From NCBI GenBank assembly GCA_902509905.1, contig CABWZI010000012.1, forward strand, positions 1-50,007: 50,007 bases of DNA, written 5' to 3'. How positions within the stretch are numbered: position 1 is the first letter of the stretch; every line of letters starts with the position of its first letter. A program made the translations under genes and the position numbers. Origin of the DNA: an uncultured Gammaproteobacteria bacterium. GTDB lineage: Bacteria > Pseudomonadota > Gammaproteobacteria > PS1 > Pseudothioglobaceae. The notes beneath the pieces were generated by a model. It made no database searches and had not been told where the DNA came from. It saw only the letters and a list, made by a program, of their open reading frames with translations. This document shows positions 35,005-43,617 of this stretch, in pieces.

Positions 35005-36399
35005 CTAGTCTTCTTGCTTTTCACCCATTATGGCACTTAAAATTAGAACAGTTAGGCCACCTGTCGTAATTGCTGAGCTGAAAATACTACCCATAAGCTT
35101 ACCAAATGTGCCACCAATATTACTAGCTAAAGCGCCTGCAAACTGAGGCACAAGAAGCACGCCAAGGCCCATGCCAAAAGAAACAGCTAGAATCAGCATA
35201 TTGCGGCGATTCATGTTCACAGTAGATAGGATTTTGATACCTGCTATTGCCACGGTTCCAAACATCACAATAGTTGCCCCACCAAGGACAGAGGCTGGTA
35301 GTGCTCTCAGAAGAGAGCCAATATGTGGGAACAATCCCATGACGATTAGTATTCCACCAATCCATACGCCGACATGTCGACTAGCGATTCCAGTTAGCTG
35401 AATGACACCATTATTTTGACTAAAAGTGGTATTAGGGAAAGTGTTAAATATAGCTGCAATTGCAGAGTTTACACCGTCACCGAGAACACCATTTTTAATG
35501 CGATTAATGTATCCCTCTCCCTTTACTTCCTGCTTTGAGATCATACAGTTTGCCGTTATATCTCCAGAAGACTCAATTGCTGTTATGACGTAAATCAAGG
35601 CAATTGGTATAAAAGCAATAATATCAAAGTCAAAACCATATCGAAAAGGTCTGGGTATGCTGATTGACTCTTGGACAGCAAAAACTTGACTTGTATTTAC
35701 TTCACCCATGACTAGAGCAACAATAAACCCAATAACAAGACCGATAACAATCGATGACAATCGAATCCATTGATTGCTAGAGCGATTCAATATGATGATT
35801 GAAATCATGACTATAAATCCAAGAGCAATTTTAGATAGTGAGCCCCAAAACTCTGGCTTATTATCTAGCAACCACTGTCCGCCTCCTAGATCAGTTAAAC
35901 CGACCTTAATCAGACTGATACCAATAATAGTTATAACTGTTCCTGTAACTATTGGTGTTATAAGTTTTCTAAGCTGTGGAAGAAATTGACTCAGTCCAAT
36001 CTCTATAAACGCACCTAAAAAACAGACGCCCATAATCATTGCTAAGATCTCTTCTGGTCCTCCACCTGCAGCTTTGGCTAAAAAACCAGCAGCGAGAACA
36101 GAGCTAAGAAAAGCAAAACTTGTTCCTTGAACACAAATCATTCCAGCACCCACGTTCATCGGTTTTTTTGCTTGAATGATTGTACCCACACCAGATACCA
36201 TTAACGCCATACTTATTAAGTATGGGATTTGTTCACCCAGCCCTAAAGCGCCACCAATAATCAAAGTCGGAGTTATAACGCCTACAAAGCTTGCAAGCAC
36301 GTGTTGAAGTGCAGCAAAGAATTTTTCAGCGTTTGGCGGATTCGCCTCTAACTCATAAATCAACTCTGAATCTTGAGTTTCTACATTACTCATATTCAT
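35005..36399 (-). CDS. NCS2 (NAT) family permease, xanthine/uric acid type
   Basis: This is a proton-linked nucleobase importer of 464 residues with 12-14 membrane spans. The substrate motif ITAIESSGDIT carries the conserved glutamate. The NAT signature QNNGVIQLTGIASRHVG has the Q-N-N-G...SR form of xanthine and urate carriers rather than the ENIG...T form of uracil carriers, so xanthine or uric acid is the best guess. A double palindrome stands upstream. No xanthine dehydrogenase genes are in the window. Confidence 0.85.
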   Translation of the reverse strand: MNMSNVETQDSELIYELEANPPNAEKFFAALQHVLASFVGVITPTLIIGGALGLGEQIPYLISMALMVSGVGTIIQAKKPMNVGAGMICVQGTSFAFLSSVLAAGFLAKAAGGGPEEILAMIMGVCFLGAFIEIGLSQFLPQLRKLITPIVTGTVITIIGISLIKVGLTDLGGGQWLLDNKPEFWGSLSKIALGFIVMISIIILNRSSNQWIRLSSIVIGLVIGFIVALVMGEVNTSQVFAVQESISIPRPFRYGFDFDIIAFIPIALIYVITAIESSGDITANCMISKQEVKGEGYINRIKNGVLGDGVNSAIAAIFNTFPNTTFSQNNGVIQLTGIASRHVGVWIGGILIVMGLFPHIGSLLRALPASVLGGATIVMFGTVAIAGIKILSTVNMNRRNMLILAVSFGMGLGVLLVPQFAGALASNIGGTFGKLMGSIFSSAITTGGLTVLILSAIMGEKQED

Positions 36400-36425
36400 T
36401 CCCCTTTTTAGTTGTTTATAAAATA

Positions 36426-36448
36426 GTTAACAATAATTGTTAACAATT
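36426..36448. promoter_or_regulatory. Overlapping palindromes, candidate operator for the purine permease
   Basis: GTTAACAAT-A-ATTGTTAAC (36426-36444) is a perfect inverted repeat. It shares its right half with AATTGTTAACAATT (36435-36448), also perfect. The unit GTTAACAAT thus occurs twice, 13 bases apart. It lies 27 bases upstream of the permease start, where a repressor could act. No regulator gene is adjacent. Confidence 0.55.
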
Positions 36449-36569
36449 AAATACTATCATAATTTATAAGGTTTTTTTAAAAACTCTTATAAAAATTTTA
36501 ATTTACGATTGCTTTAAGCTAGAATTAATCAAGATATAACTTTATTGCATTCTTATTAATGACAATTAT

Positions 36570-37994
36570 ATGAATAAATCTTCACTTTATACTCAAGTTC
36601 TTCAAGAACTTAGATCAATTGTTGGCTCAAATAACTATATAGATGATGTTAAAGATATGGGTGGCTATCTTACTGACTGGCGAAATAATTTTAGTGGGCA
36701 ATCTCCATTAATTTTAAAGCCAACTAATACAAAAATGGTTTCAGATATATTGTTAGTTTGTCATAAAAATAGTGTTTCAGTTGTTCCTCAAGGGGGGAAT
36801 ACAGGTCTCGTTGGTGGCAGTGTCCCTAGTAATGTAGGGGATGAGGTAATTGTTTCTCTGGAAAAAATGAATAATATTTTGGATATTGATCCAATAAATT
36901 ACACAATGACATTAGAGGCTGGTTGCATTCTTACTAATATTCAAGATGCAGCACTCAATGTTAATCGAATATTTCCCTTAAGTCTTGCAGCTGAAGGTTC
37001 TTGTCAAATTGGAGGTAATCTTGCAACTAATGCCGGTGGTACTGGGGTGCTCCGCTACGGCAATGCAAAAGAATTGGTCCTTGGGCTCGAAGTAGTTCTT
37101 GCTGATGGAACAATCATCAATGGCCTTAAGAGATTGAGAAAAGACAATACAGGTTATGATCTCAAGCAGCTATTTATGGGATCAGAAGGGACCTTAGGAA
37201 TAATCACTAAGGCAGTTATTAAGTTATTTCCAAGTCCAAAAAATAAGGTTTCTTCAATTATTGCTCTTAAAAATATCAACTCCACAGTGAGCGCTTTAAC
37301 AAATCTCAGAGAAAAAACTGGAGATAGTGTTACAGCATTCGAATATATGGATAGGAATTGCATTAATCTTCTATTAGATAGGTTAGATATTCGTGATATT
37401 CTCAGTGATATATACAATCACTATGCTTTAGTTGAGCTTTCATCAAGTCGAAAAAATGAGAATTTAATGTCAATGCTTGAAGATGCTATTTCTAGCTCAA
37501 TTCAGTACGGTGATATTAGTGATGCTATTGTCTCTTCAAATGAAAGTCAATCAGCACATTTTTGGAGCTTGCGAGAGTCTTTGCCTGACCTATTAAAAAG
37601 CAATGGTGATTTCATTACTTTTGATATTTCTTTACCAATATCCCAACTGAATGACTTTATTGAAAAAGCTGAAAGTATTTGTTCAGATATTCTCCCGAAC
37701 TCAAAATCATTTATCTTTGGTCATATTGGTGATGGAAACTTGCATTATTATCTATTTAATTCTCCAGAGTTATCTTCAAATGAGTTTTATGCTCTTAGAG
37801 ATAAAATTAAAACATCACTTTATGACTTAACTATGCAAATGGATGGAAGCTTTAGTGCAGAGCATGGGATTGGCTTGGCAAAAAAAAGCGAGTTAATAAA
37901 GTATAGTTCTCAATCAGAGGTCAAGCTAATGAAGCTTATAAAAAAATCTCTGGATCCAAAAAATATAATGAATCCTGGAAAGGTCTTAGATTAA
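36570..37994 (+). CDS. FAD-linked D-2-hydroxyacid dehydrogenase, D-2-hydroxyglutarate dehydrogenase-like
   Basis: This is a flavoenzyme that oxidises a D-2-hydroxyacid, probably D-2-hydroxyglutarate made by SerA side activity, passing electrons to a flavoprotein or quinone. The FAD-binding region has VVPQGGNTGLVGGSVP, GGNLATNAGG and LRKDNTGYDLKQLFMGSEGTLGIITKAVI. These match D2HGDH very closely. The C-terminal half has FGHIGDGNLHYY, AEHGIGLAKK and NIMNPGKVL. Length 474. D-lactate or glycolate (GlcD) specificity remains possible. It diverges from the purine permease. Confidence 0.87.
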   Translation: MNKSSLYTQVLQELRSIVGSNNYIDDVKDMGGYLTDWRNNFSGQSPLILKPTNTKMVSDILLVCHKNSVSVVPQGGNTGLVGGSVPSNVGDEVIVSLEKMNNILDIDPINYTMTLEAGCILTNIQDAALNVNRIFPLSLAAEGSCQIGGNLATNAGGTGVLRYGNAKELVLGLEVVLADGTIINGLKRLRKDNTGYDLKQLFMGSEGTLGIITKAVIKLFPSPKNKVSSIIALKNINSTVSALTNLREKTGDSVTAFEYMDRNCINLLLDRLDIRDILSDIYNHYALVELSSSRKNENLMSMLEDAISSSIQYGDISDAIVSSNESQSAHFWSLRESLPDLLKSNGDFITFDISLPISQLNDFIEKAESICSDILPNSKSFIFGHIGDGNLHYYLFNSPELSSNEFYALRDKIKTSLYDLTMQMDGSFSAEHGIGLAKKSELIKYSSQSEVKLMKLIKKSLDPKNIMNPGKVLD

Positions 37995-38000
37995 ATAAAA

Positions 38001-38089
38001 TGGTGCCCGGGGCCGGAATCGAACCGGCACGGAGTTTAACCTCCGCAGGATTTTAAGTCCTGTGTGTCTACCAATTTCACCACCCGGGC
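38001..38089 (-). tRNA. leuZ: tRNA-Leu (UAA)
   Basis: The minus strand folds as a class II tRNA of 89 bases. The acceptor stem is GCCCGGG/CCCGGGC with an encoded CCA end, the D-loop AAATTGGTAGAC, and the anticodon arm CAGGA-CTTAAAA-TCCTG with anticodon TAA (38053-38055). A variable arm CGGAG/CTCCG and the T-arm GCCGG-TTCGATT-CCGGC complete it. It reads the UUA codon, very common in this AT-rich genome. The symbol follows E. coli usage. Confidence 0.96.
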
Positions 38090-38111
38090 GTAGATACTTG
38101 GAGAACGGGAA

Positions 38112-38117
38112 ATTATA
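38112..38117 (-). promoter_or_regulatory. Candidate -10 box of the tRNA-Leu gene
   Basis: A perfect TATAAT on the minus strand, 22 bases upstream of the tRNA 5' end, is followed by a C/G-rich discriminator, as in growth-rate-controlled tRNA promoters. The -35 region is poor. Confidence 0.4.
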
Positions 38118-38167
38118 TACTATCGATGAAAATTTTTTGATCAAATATCAATCCAGATTCTCAAGGA

Positions 38168-39085
38168 TTAAAATCGTGCTTGAAGCCAATCAATAAATTG
38201 CTTTGTAGTTTCATCACGATTAATTTCGTTTAAGCTTTCATGACGAGTAGACTGCAAAATATGACTTGTTACATCCAAAACCCCATTTTTTTTAAGCTTC
38301 TCAGATAACTTTTCCATGTCTTTACCATGATTAGTACAAGGATCAGATGACCCCCCTAAAACGTGAACTGGAAGATGTTTATTTATTTTGGCTAAATTTT
38401 TCTTATTTCCTGCATAAAAAACACCTTTCAAAATATCTCTCCACATGGATATCGAGGCTTCAAATCCACATAGTGGATCGTTGACATAAAGATCTACTTC
38501 ATTCTCATCTTGAGAGAGCCAATCAAAATCAGTTCGGTTAGGTTTGAATTTTGAATTCCAAGCGCCAAAAGAAAGTTTCCAAGCAATGAGGCTGGGGAGA
38601 TTAGGATTCCTAAATAACGACTCTATAGATAAGATAATACGAGAAGCTCGCGGCAATATTCCTGTTTCAATTCCACTGTTCCAGCAGGCAAGAGCATTAA
38701 CCATTTTAGGGTATCGCAAAGCAAAGTTTAAATTAATGATTGAGCCAAGAGAGTGCCCAAAACAAATGATTGGTTTGTTTGGATGCCTATCTTTTGCAAG
38801 TGAGACCACATCATTTTGATCCTTTAAAATAGCATGAAAACCATTTGAATCAGCGAAAACGCCTTGAGGTGCATCTTCTGCTTCAGTATGACCATGACCC
38901 CTTATATCATGACTATAGACTGCAAAACCTGATTTGCATAATTCCCTCGCAAATCGTGAGTACCTCGATGCATGCTCCACCATTCCATGAGCAATATGAA
39001 TGATACCTTTTACTTCTTCTGCAGGAAGAAGGCTATAGACATTTAATTTTGCACCTGTCGAGCTGATGAGAGTTTCACTATTCAT
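38168..39085 (-). CDS. Alpha/beta hydrolase, monoacylglycerol lipase/lysophospholipase-like
   Basis: This is a Hydrolase_4-type esterase of 305 residues. The nucleophile serine is in CFGHSLGSI (about residue 112), the acid in GGSSDPCTNHG, and the histidine in STRHESLNEI. The oxyanion region HIAHGMVEHASRY is the typical monoglyceride lipase start motif. It has no signal peptide, so it is cytoplasmic or membrane-peripheral. The substrate is unknown; lysophospholipase L2 or MGL are the nearest characterised groups. Confidence 0.82.
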   Translation of the reverse strand: MNSETLISSTGAKLNVYSLLPAEEVKGIIHIAHGMVEHASRYSRFARELCKSGFAVYSHDIRGHGHTEAEDAPQGVFADSNGFHAILKDQNDVVSLAKDRHPNKPIICFGHSLGSIINLNFALRYPKMVNALACWNSGIETGILPRASRIILSIESLFRNPNLPSLIAWKLSFGAWNSKFKPNRTDFDWLSQDENEVDLYVNDPLCGFEASISMWRDILKGVFYAGNKKNLAKINKHLPVHVLGGSSDPCTNHGKDMEKLSEKLKKNGVLDVTSHILQSTRHESLNEINRDETTKQFIDWLQARF

Positions 39086-39241
39086 GTATTCTAGTATTTA
39101 AACAATAAAATAAATAATTAGTATAGATGATTTAATTGAGTTTCTAAAATTTAATTGAGAGCCATCCTAAGCCTTTTGTAATGCGCATCAATTATTATGT
39201 AAAATTTGGCCTTAAGATATTAAAGATATAAAGGTATAGCT

Positions 39242-39448
39242 TTGTTTATTAAATTAATTCTAGTTCTGCTTTTGGGTTGGATTGGGTTTAGCCTTATTAA
39301 GAGGTTTAAGCAGAATAACCCTTCAGTTTCAAAGAGTGGAAAGGGTCAAAAAATGATTGCTTGTGATGTTTGTGACACCCATGTTCCTGAGTCTGATGTT
39401 ATTGTAAAAAACGGTAAAAATTATTGTTCTAAAGAGCATGCGGAGTAG
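39242..39448 (+). CDS. PP0621 family small membrane protein
   Basis: This is a 68-residue protein with one N-terminal membrane span (residues 2-18) and a small cysteine-rich tail, M-x-x-C-D-V-C-D-T-H-V-P-E-x-D ... NYCSKEH. The two CxxC-like elements suggest a zinc-binding knuckle. The family is conserved in Proteobacteria with no known function. The start is TTG with AAGG 7 bases before it; no better start exists. It is followed after 6 bases by yciB. Confidence 0.75.
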   Translation: MFIKLILVLLLGWIGFSLIKRFKQNNPSVSKSGKGQKMIACDVCDTHVPESDVIVKNGKNYCSKEHAE

Positions 39449-39454
39449 ATTGTT

Positions 39455-40114
39455 ATGAAGTTTCTTTTGGATTTTGGTCCTATCATTTTGTTTTTCATAG
39501 TCTATAAGTACTATGGTCTCTATGCAGCAATCTACGCAATGATTGCCTCAACATTTGTTCAAATAATGTACTCGAGATTTACAACTGGAAAATTTGTCAC
39601 TTCTCAGGTCCTAACATTTGCTCTTCTTGTTGTATTTGGAGGCATTAGTATTGTTCTAAGAGATCCAGCATTTGTAATGTGGAAGGTCAGCGTCTTATAC
39701 GTTATCTTCGCTGCAGTTCTTATTGGTAGCAATTACGTTGGCAGTAAAACTCTGCTTGAGAGGATGATGGGAAAGGAGCTTCATTTGCCTAGAACAACTT
39801 GGGTAAATCTGACGTGGTTTTGGAGCCTTGGATTTATCATTATTGCAGCAATTAACGCTTTTTTTGTAAATATTGCTTTGACTGCTCGGAATCAATTTTT
39901 GAATGGAGGGGTTCAGATTGATCCAAAAATAGACTTAGCTAACTTTGATTGTAGTCAGAGCCCTCTAGAGAGTCTTTGTATTTCTGCGCAGAGTTCAGAG
40001 GAGTCTTGGGTAAACTTTAAATTGTTTGGCACTTTAGGGCTGACTCTTGTTTTGATAGTGATTACAGTTTTGATGTTAAGTAAACATCTAAAAGAGAAAC
40101 AAACTGAAAACTGA
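39455..40114 (+). CDS. yciB: Septation/intracellular membrane protein YciB (IspA), with an extra loop
   Basis: This inner-membrane protein is linked to cell-envelope synthesis and division. It has five or six spans, with the start MKFLLDFGPIILFFIVYKYYG, the LTFALLVVFGG segment and the closing WVNFKLFGTLGLTLV. It has 219 residues versus about 180 in typical YciB. The excess of about 40 residues (about 150-187, including FDCSQSPLESLCISAQ with two cysteines) lies before WVNFKLFG. The frame is intact on both sides. It is probably co-transcribed with the PP0621 gene. Confidence 0.88.
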   Translation: MKFLLDFGPIILFFIVYKYYGLYAAIYAMIASTFVQIMYSRFTTGKFVTSQVLTFALLVVFGGISIVLRDPAFVMWKVSVLYVIFAAVLIGSNYVGSKTLLERMMGKELHLPRTTWVNLTWFWSLGFIIIAAINAFFVNIALTARNQFLNGGVQIDPKIDLANFDCSQSPLESLCISAQSSEESWVNFKLFGTLGLTLVLIVITVLMLSKHLKEKQTEN

Positions 40115-40144
40115 TAGCTATTTTAACTAGATTGATTTCAAAAA

Positions 40145-41968
40145 GTGGAGAGAGCCTTGTCTAAAATAGGCGCACTTGTTGCATATAAAGGAAGGCCAGC
40201 TGAAGTGGTATCTTCAACAACTCATAAGTATGAGATAAGTTTTTCAGATGGAAGTAGGCAAAGAGTAAGAGAGAAGGATTTCCGGTTCATTCATCCAGAG
40301 TTTGCATCAGTTCATAGCGACTGTCCTGAGGTTGATACTTCAATTTTAAATGACTTGGATGTTGATTCTTTGTCACTTAAAGAGCTAACTGAGTGGCTTT
40401 TTGATGACTTTACCGGCCAAAATGCCTGGTTTGTCTGCCTCATGGCAGAAGATGGGCTCTACTTTTATTGGAATAAAAATGTTTTAGTCTTAAGGCCTTT
40501 AGATCAAATTCAAGCTATCAGATTAAGTAGACAAGAGAAAGCTTTAGAGGAAGAAAGTCTTCAAAGGTGTGTTGATAATCTAAGAAAAGACTCTTTTGAA
40601 AATGATGATATTTCCTGGATTCACGAGATAGAACGGGTTGCCTATAACCAATCTAAACACTCAAAGGCAATGAGCGCACTGTCAATCGAAAACACCTCAG
40701 AAAACGCGCATCGACTTTTGATAAAAATCAAGTATTGGTCAGAGTTTAATAATCCATATCCACAAAGAAACAAGATTTATCAGGATGAAGATTTAGAATT
40801 CAATGAAAGTACTAAAGATAGAAAAGACTTAACTCACCTTACATGTTTTGCTATTGATAATTCTGATTCAAGTGATGCAGATGATGCAATCAGTATTGAA
40901 GGTGATCGAGTTTGGATTCATATTGCAGATGTTGTAAGCTTTGTTGATATGAATAGTGATCTTGATTTGTTTGCCCAAAAAAGAGCATCAAACCTCTATC
41001 TTCCTGATCAAGTTCTTCATATGCTTCCGCCAAAAATTTCTGAAGTCTGTTCACTTGGAGTAAATGAGATATCTAATGCAATTTCGGTCGGTTTTTTAAT
41101 GAATGATTCTAGAATAAGTGGTATTGAAATACATTTGAGTCAAATCAGGGTGACAAAAATGAGCTATGAGGAGGCAGATAAATCCATACATGAAAATATC
41201 TTGCTTTCAAAACTTAACGAAATTGCTAGAGAGCATAAAAAGTACAGAGAAAGCACAAGCGCGTTAAGACTAGATCTGCCCAAAACCGATATAAAGGTTA
41301 AAGACCAGAGAGTCTTAGTTTTCCCTCAAATAGAGAGTGAAAGTAGAGAGATGGTGTCAGAAATGATGGTTTTGGCAGGTCGCGTCATTGCCCAGTATTC
41401 AATTGAAAACAATATTTCAATGCCGTATTTATCTCAAGCACCAGGAAAGTTTTCTGATGAAATTATTGAGAATATTCATAACCTCTCATTATCTAAGGCC
41501 TTTGAGGCTGCAAAGGGTTTTAGTCGCTCTAAGTTATCAGTTAAACCATCTGTGCATGCTGGTTTGGGTCTGGAGGCCTACATAAGGGTTACAAGTCCTA
41601 TGAGGCGCTATTTAGATTTAATTGTTCAGTATCAGCTCATTAATTACTTATCAGGTCTTGAGCTTTTGAGCGAGGATGATATCAAAAGTAGAATCAAAGT
41701 TAATAATGCTTCGATGTCTAAAATTAATAAAGCAATTCGTCAAAGTGTTGAGCACTTTAGGTGCCTATATTTTAAGCAGAACAGAAGTTGGGAGGGGGAG
41801 GGAGTTGTAATCGAGATTAGTGGAAATAAAACTCTGTTGATGATTCCTGAGTTTGCAATGATTACTCAATTTAAATTTAAAACAATGCCCAAATTGGAAG
41901 ATAAAATCAAGTTAAAGGTCTCTTCAATTAACCTATTTGAAAGGTCAGTTGATTTCAAGCCACTCTAG
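40145..41968 (+). CDS. RNB-domain exoribonuclease, RNase II-like
   Basis: This is a 3'-5' exoribonuclease for mRNA decay. The RNB catalytic motif with four aspartates is IDNSDSSDADDAIS, and the region RVWIHIADVVSFV and a late RVTSPMRRYLDLIVQYQL are characteristic. The N-terminal 230 residues are unlike E. coli RNase II cold-shock domains, and the C-terminal S1-like part is short (about residues 550-605). GTG at 40145 is the longest start. TTG at 40157 has a GGAGAGAG ribosome site just before it and is perhaps the true start (603 aa). Confidence 0.85.
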   Translation: MERALSKIGALVAYKGRPAEVVSSTTHKYEISFSDGSRQRVREKDFRFIHPEFASVHSDCPEVDTSILNDLDVDSLSLKELTEWLFDDFTGQNAWFVCLMAEDGLYFYWNKNVLVLRPLDQIQAIRLSRQEKALEEESLQRCVDNLRKDSFENDDISWIHEIERVAYNQSKHSKAMSALSIENTSENAHRLLIKIKYWSEFNNPYPQRNKIYQDEDLEFNESTKDRKDLTHLTCFAIDNSDSSDADDAISIEGDRVWIHIADVVSFVDMNSDLDLFAQKRASNLYLPDQVLHMLPPKISEVCSLGVNEISNAISVGFLMNDSRISGIEIHLSQIRVTKMSYEEADKSIHENILLSKLNEIAREHKKYRESTSALRLDLPKTDIKVKDQRVLVFPQIESESREMVSEMMVLAGRVIAQYSIENNISMPYLSQAPGKFSDEIIENIHNLSLSKAFEAAKGFSRSKLSVKPSVHAGLGLEAYIRVTSPMRRYLDLIVQYQLINYLSGLELLSEDDIKSRIKVNNASMSKINKAIRQSVEHFRCLYFKQNRSWEGEGVVIEISGNKTLLMIPEFAMITQFKFKTMPKLEDKIKLKVSSINLFERSVDFKPL

Positions 41969-42652
41969 TTTATCTGTAATCTTAATTGCGTTACCTTTAG
42001 CGTTTGACCAGTCACCAAGAACGTGCCTTGTATATTTTTCTCCAATGTGTGTCTTTTGTCTATGGGTATGACCATGAATCAGTTCAAAGCCTGAATAGTT
42101 TGACATCAATAAGTCTGTAGTTTCTTGATTAACATCCATTAATTCCTCAGTTTTATATTTCTGAGCTTCAATACTTTTCTTTCGAAGTTGTCCAGTTAAT
42201 TTAAGTCGTATGTTTTTAGAGAGTTTTAAAAAAATGAACTGTGTAATCGGGCTTCTTAAAATTCTTTTTAATTTTTGATAGTTGATGTCATCAGTGCAGA
42301 GGCTATCCCCATGAATCAACAGAAATTTATTTGTATTGAGTTCGAGAATATATGGTTCACTGATAAGCTGGCAACCAGATTTTAATTCAAACTGTTTCGA
42401 AAGTAAAAAATCACGATTACCAGCCATAATAAAGACTTTTGTGTCTTGACTTAAGTATCTGAGGATATTAATAATTTTTTTATAACTTGCCAGTGATACA
42501 TCATCTCCAATCCAGGTGTTGAAAAGGTCACCTAGAATAAATAATTGATCAGCTTTTGAGGCGTATTTTTTGCAAAAATTAGCAAAAAAATCAATTTTAT
42601 CTTCCTCTACACTCGTTAGATGAAGGTCAGAGATGATCAGTGTTGTATGCAT
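41945..42652 (-). CDS. lpxH: UDP-2,3-diacylglucosamine hydrolase
   Basis: LpxH hydrolyses UDP-2,3-diacylglucosamine to lipid X in lipid A synthesis. The calcineurin-like metal site is complete: ISDLHLT, ILGDLFNTWIGDD, MAGNRDFLL, LIHGDSLCTDD and GHTHRQ. Its 235 residues are normal. The last 24 bases overlap the convergent RNB gene, and it starts 38 bases past ppiB on the same strand. LpxH presence fits a beta/gamma-proteobacterial host. Confidence 0.93.
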   Translation of the reverse strand: MHTTLIISDLHLTSVEEDKIDFFANFCKKYASKADQLFILGDLFNTWIGDDVSLASYKKIINILRYLSQDTKVFIMAGNRDFLLSKQFELKSGCQLISEPYILELNTNKFLLIHGDSLCTDDINYQKLKRILRSPITQFIFLKLSKNIRLKLTGQLRKKSIEAQKYKTEELMDVNQETTDLLMSNYSGFELIHGHTHRQKTHIGEKYTRHVLGDWSNAKGNAIKITDKLEWLEIN

Positions 42653-42690
42653 AAATTAAAAGTCAGACTGACTCTAATAAAGGGAATCTA

Positions 42691-43176
42691 TTAACTAATT
42701 GATGCCTTATTGATGATTACTGCCTCCCCTGGTACATCGGCATGCCCTTCAAGATTAATGGTTTCAACTTTTTCAATTTTGTCCACAACGTCTTGGCCCG
42801 CAACAACTTCGCCGAATACGCAATAACCCCAACCGTCTTGACCAGGAAAGTCTAAAAATTGATTATCATTAGTGTTAATAAAAAACTGTGAGCTTGCAGA
42901 GTGTGGAGCCATTGTTCTAGCCATTGCAACACTGTATTTGACATTTTTTAGACCGTTTTTAGCTTCGTTTTCGATATTAGCTTTAGTTGTTTTTTGCTGC
43001 ATATCCTCAGTCATGCCACCGCCTTGAATCATAAAGTTTGGAATAACTCTATGAAAAATAGTGCCATCAAAAAAACCTTCTTCCACATAATCAGTGAAAT
43101 TTTTTGCAGTAATTGGTGCTTTGTCAGCGTCTACAGTGATGTGAATTTCACCCATATTGGTCTCTAAAATAATCAT
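42691..43176 (-). CDS. ppiB: Cytoplasmic peptidyl-prolyl cis-trans isomerase B (cyclophilin)
   Basis: This cyclophilin assists proline isomerisation in protein folding. The sequence has FHRVIPNFMIQGGG (catalytic arginine), MARTMAPHSASSQFFIN and FGEVVAGQDVVDKIEKV. There is no signal peptide, so it is the cytoplasmic type (161 aa). It precedes lpxH on the same strand, as often seen in Gammaproteobacteria. Confidence 0.94.
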   Translation of the reverse strand: MIILETNMGEIHITVDADKAPITAKNFTDYVEEGFFDGTIFHRVIPNFMIQGGGMTEDMQQKTTKANIENEAKNGLKNVKYSVAMARTMAPHSASSQFFINTNDNQFLDFPGQDGWGYCVFGEVVAGQDVVDKIEKVETINLEGHADVPGEAVIINKASIS

Positions 43177-43254
43177 GCGTAATCTCGGTTAAATAAAAAG
43201 TTAGAATTATAACTTATTTCATTAACACTACTTTCATTAAGAGCAGTGTTCAAG

Positions 43255-43260
43255 TATAAT
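43255..43260 (+). promoter_or_regulatory. Candidate -10 box of rplU-rpmA
   Basis: A perfect TATAAT lies 36 bases upstream of rplU in the divergent spacer with ppiB. The matching -35 region (about 43232) is a poor match, so the site is tentative. Confidence 0.4.
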
Positions 43261-43295
43261 TCAGTCTTTTTTTTGCAAACAGATTAGGATTTGAC

Positions 43296-43607
43296 ATGTA
43301 CGCAGTAATTAAAACCGGTGGAAAGCAGTATAGAGTTTCTGAAGGCGAAACACTTAAAATTGAAAAGCTTGAAGTTGAACCCGGTAAAAAAGTTACATTC
43401 GATGAAGTACTTATGGTTGCTGATGGAGATAAGGTTCAGGTCGGATCACCACTTCTTGCAAAGGCTAGCGTTGAGGCTAAAGTGATTTCTCAAGGCAAAG
43501 GTAAAAAAGTACATATTCTTAAATTTAAACGCCGTAAGCACTCTATGAAGCAACAAGGACATCGTCAGTTGTTCACAGAGGTTCAGATCGGCAAAATCAA
43601 GGCATAA
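43296..43607 (+). CDS. rplU: 50S ribosomal protein L21
   Basis: L21 is a large-subunit protein that binds 23S rRNA with L20. It shows the start [18 protein letters not shown] and the final [22 protein letters not shown] pattern in 103 residues. It is followed after 10 bases by rpmA in the universal rplU-rpmA order. Confidence 0.98.
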   Translation: MYAVIKTGGKQYRVSEGETLKIEKLEVEPGKKVTFDEVLMVADGDKVQVGSPLLAKASVEAKVISQGKGKKVHILKFKRRKHSMKQQGHRQLFTEVQIGKIKA

Positions 43608-43617
43608 GGAGTAAACT

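Noticed and set aside
36400-36569. Purine riboswitch before the xanthine/urate-type permease
   Set aside because: I could not find the conserved purine aptamer junction sequences; palindromes fit a protein operator better.
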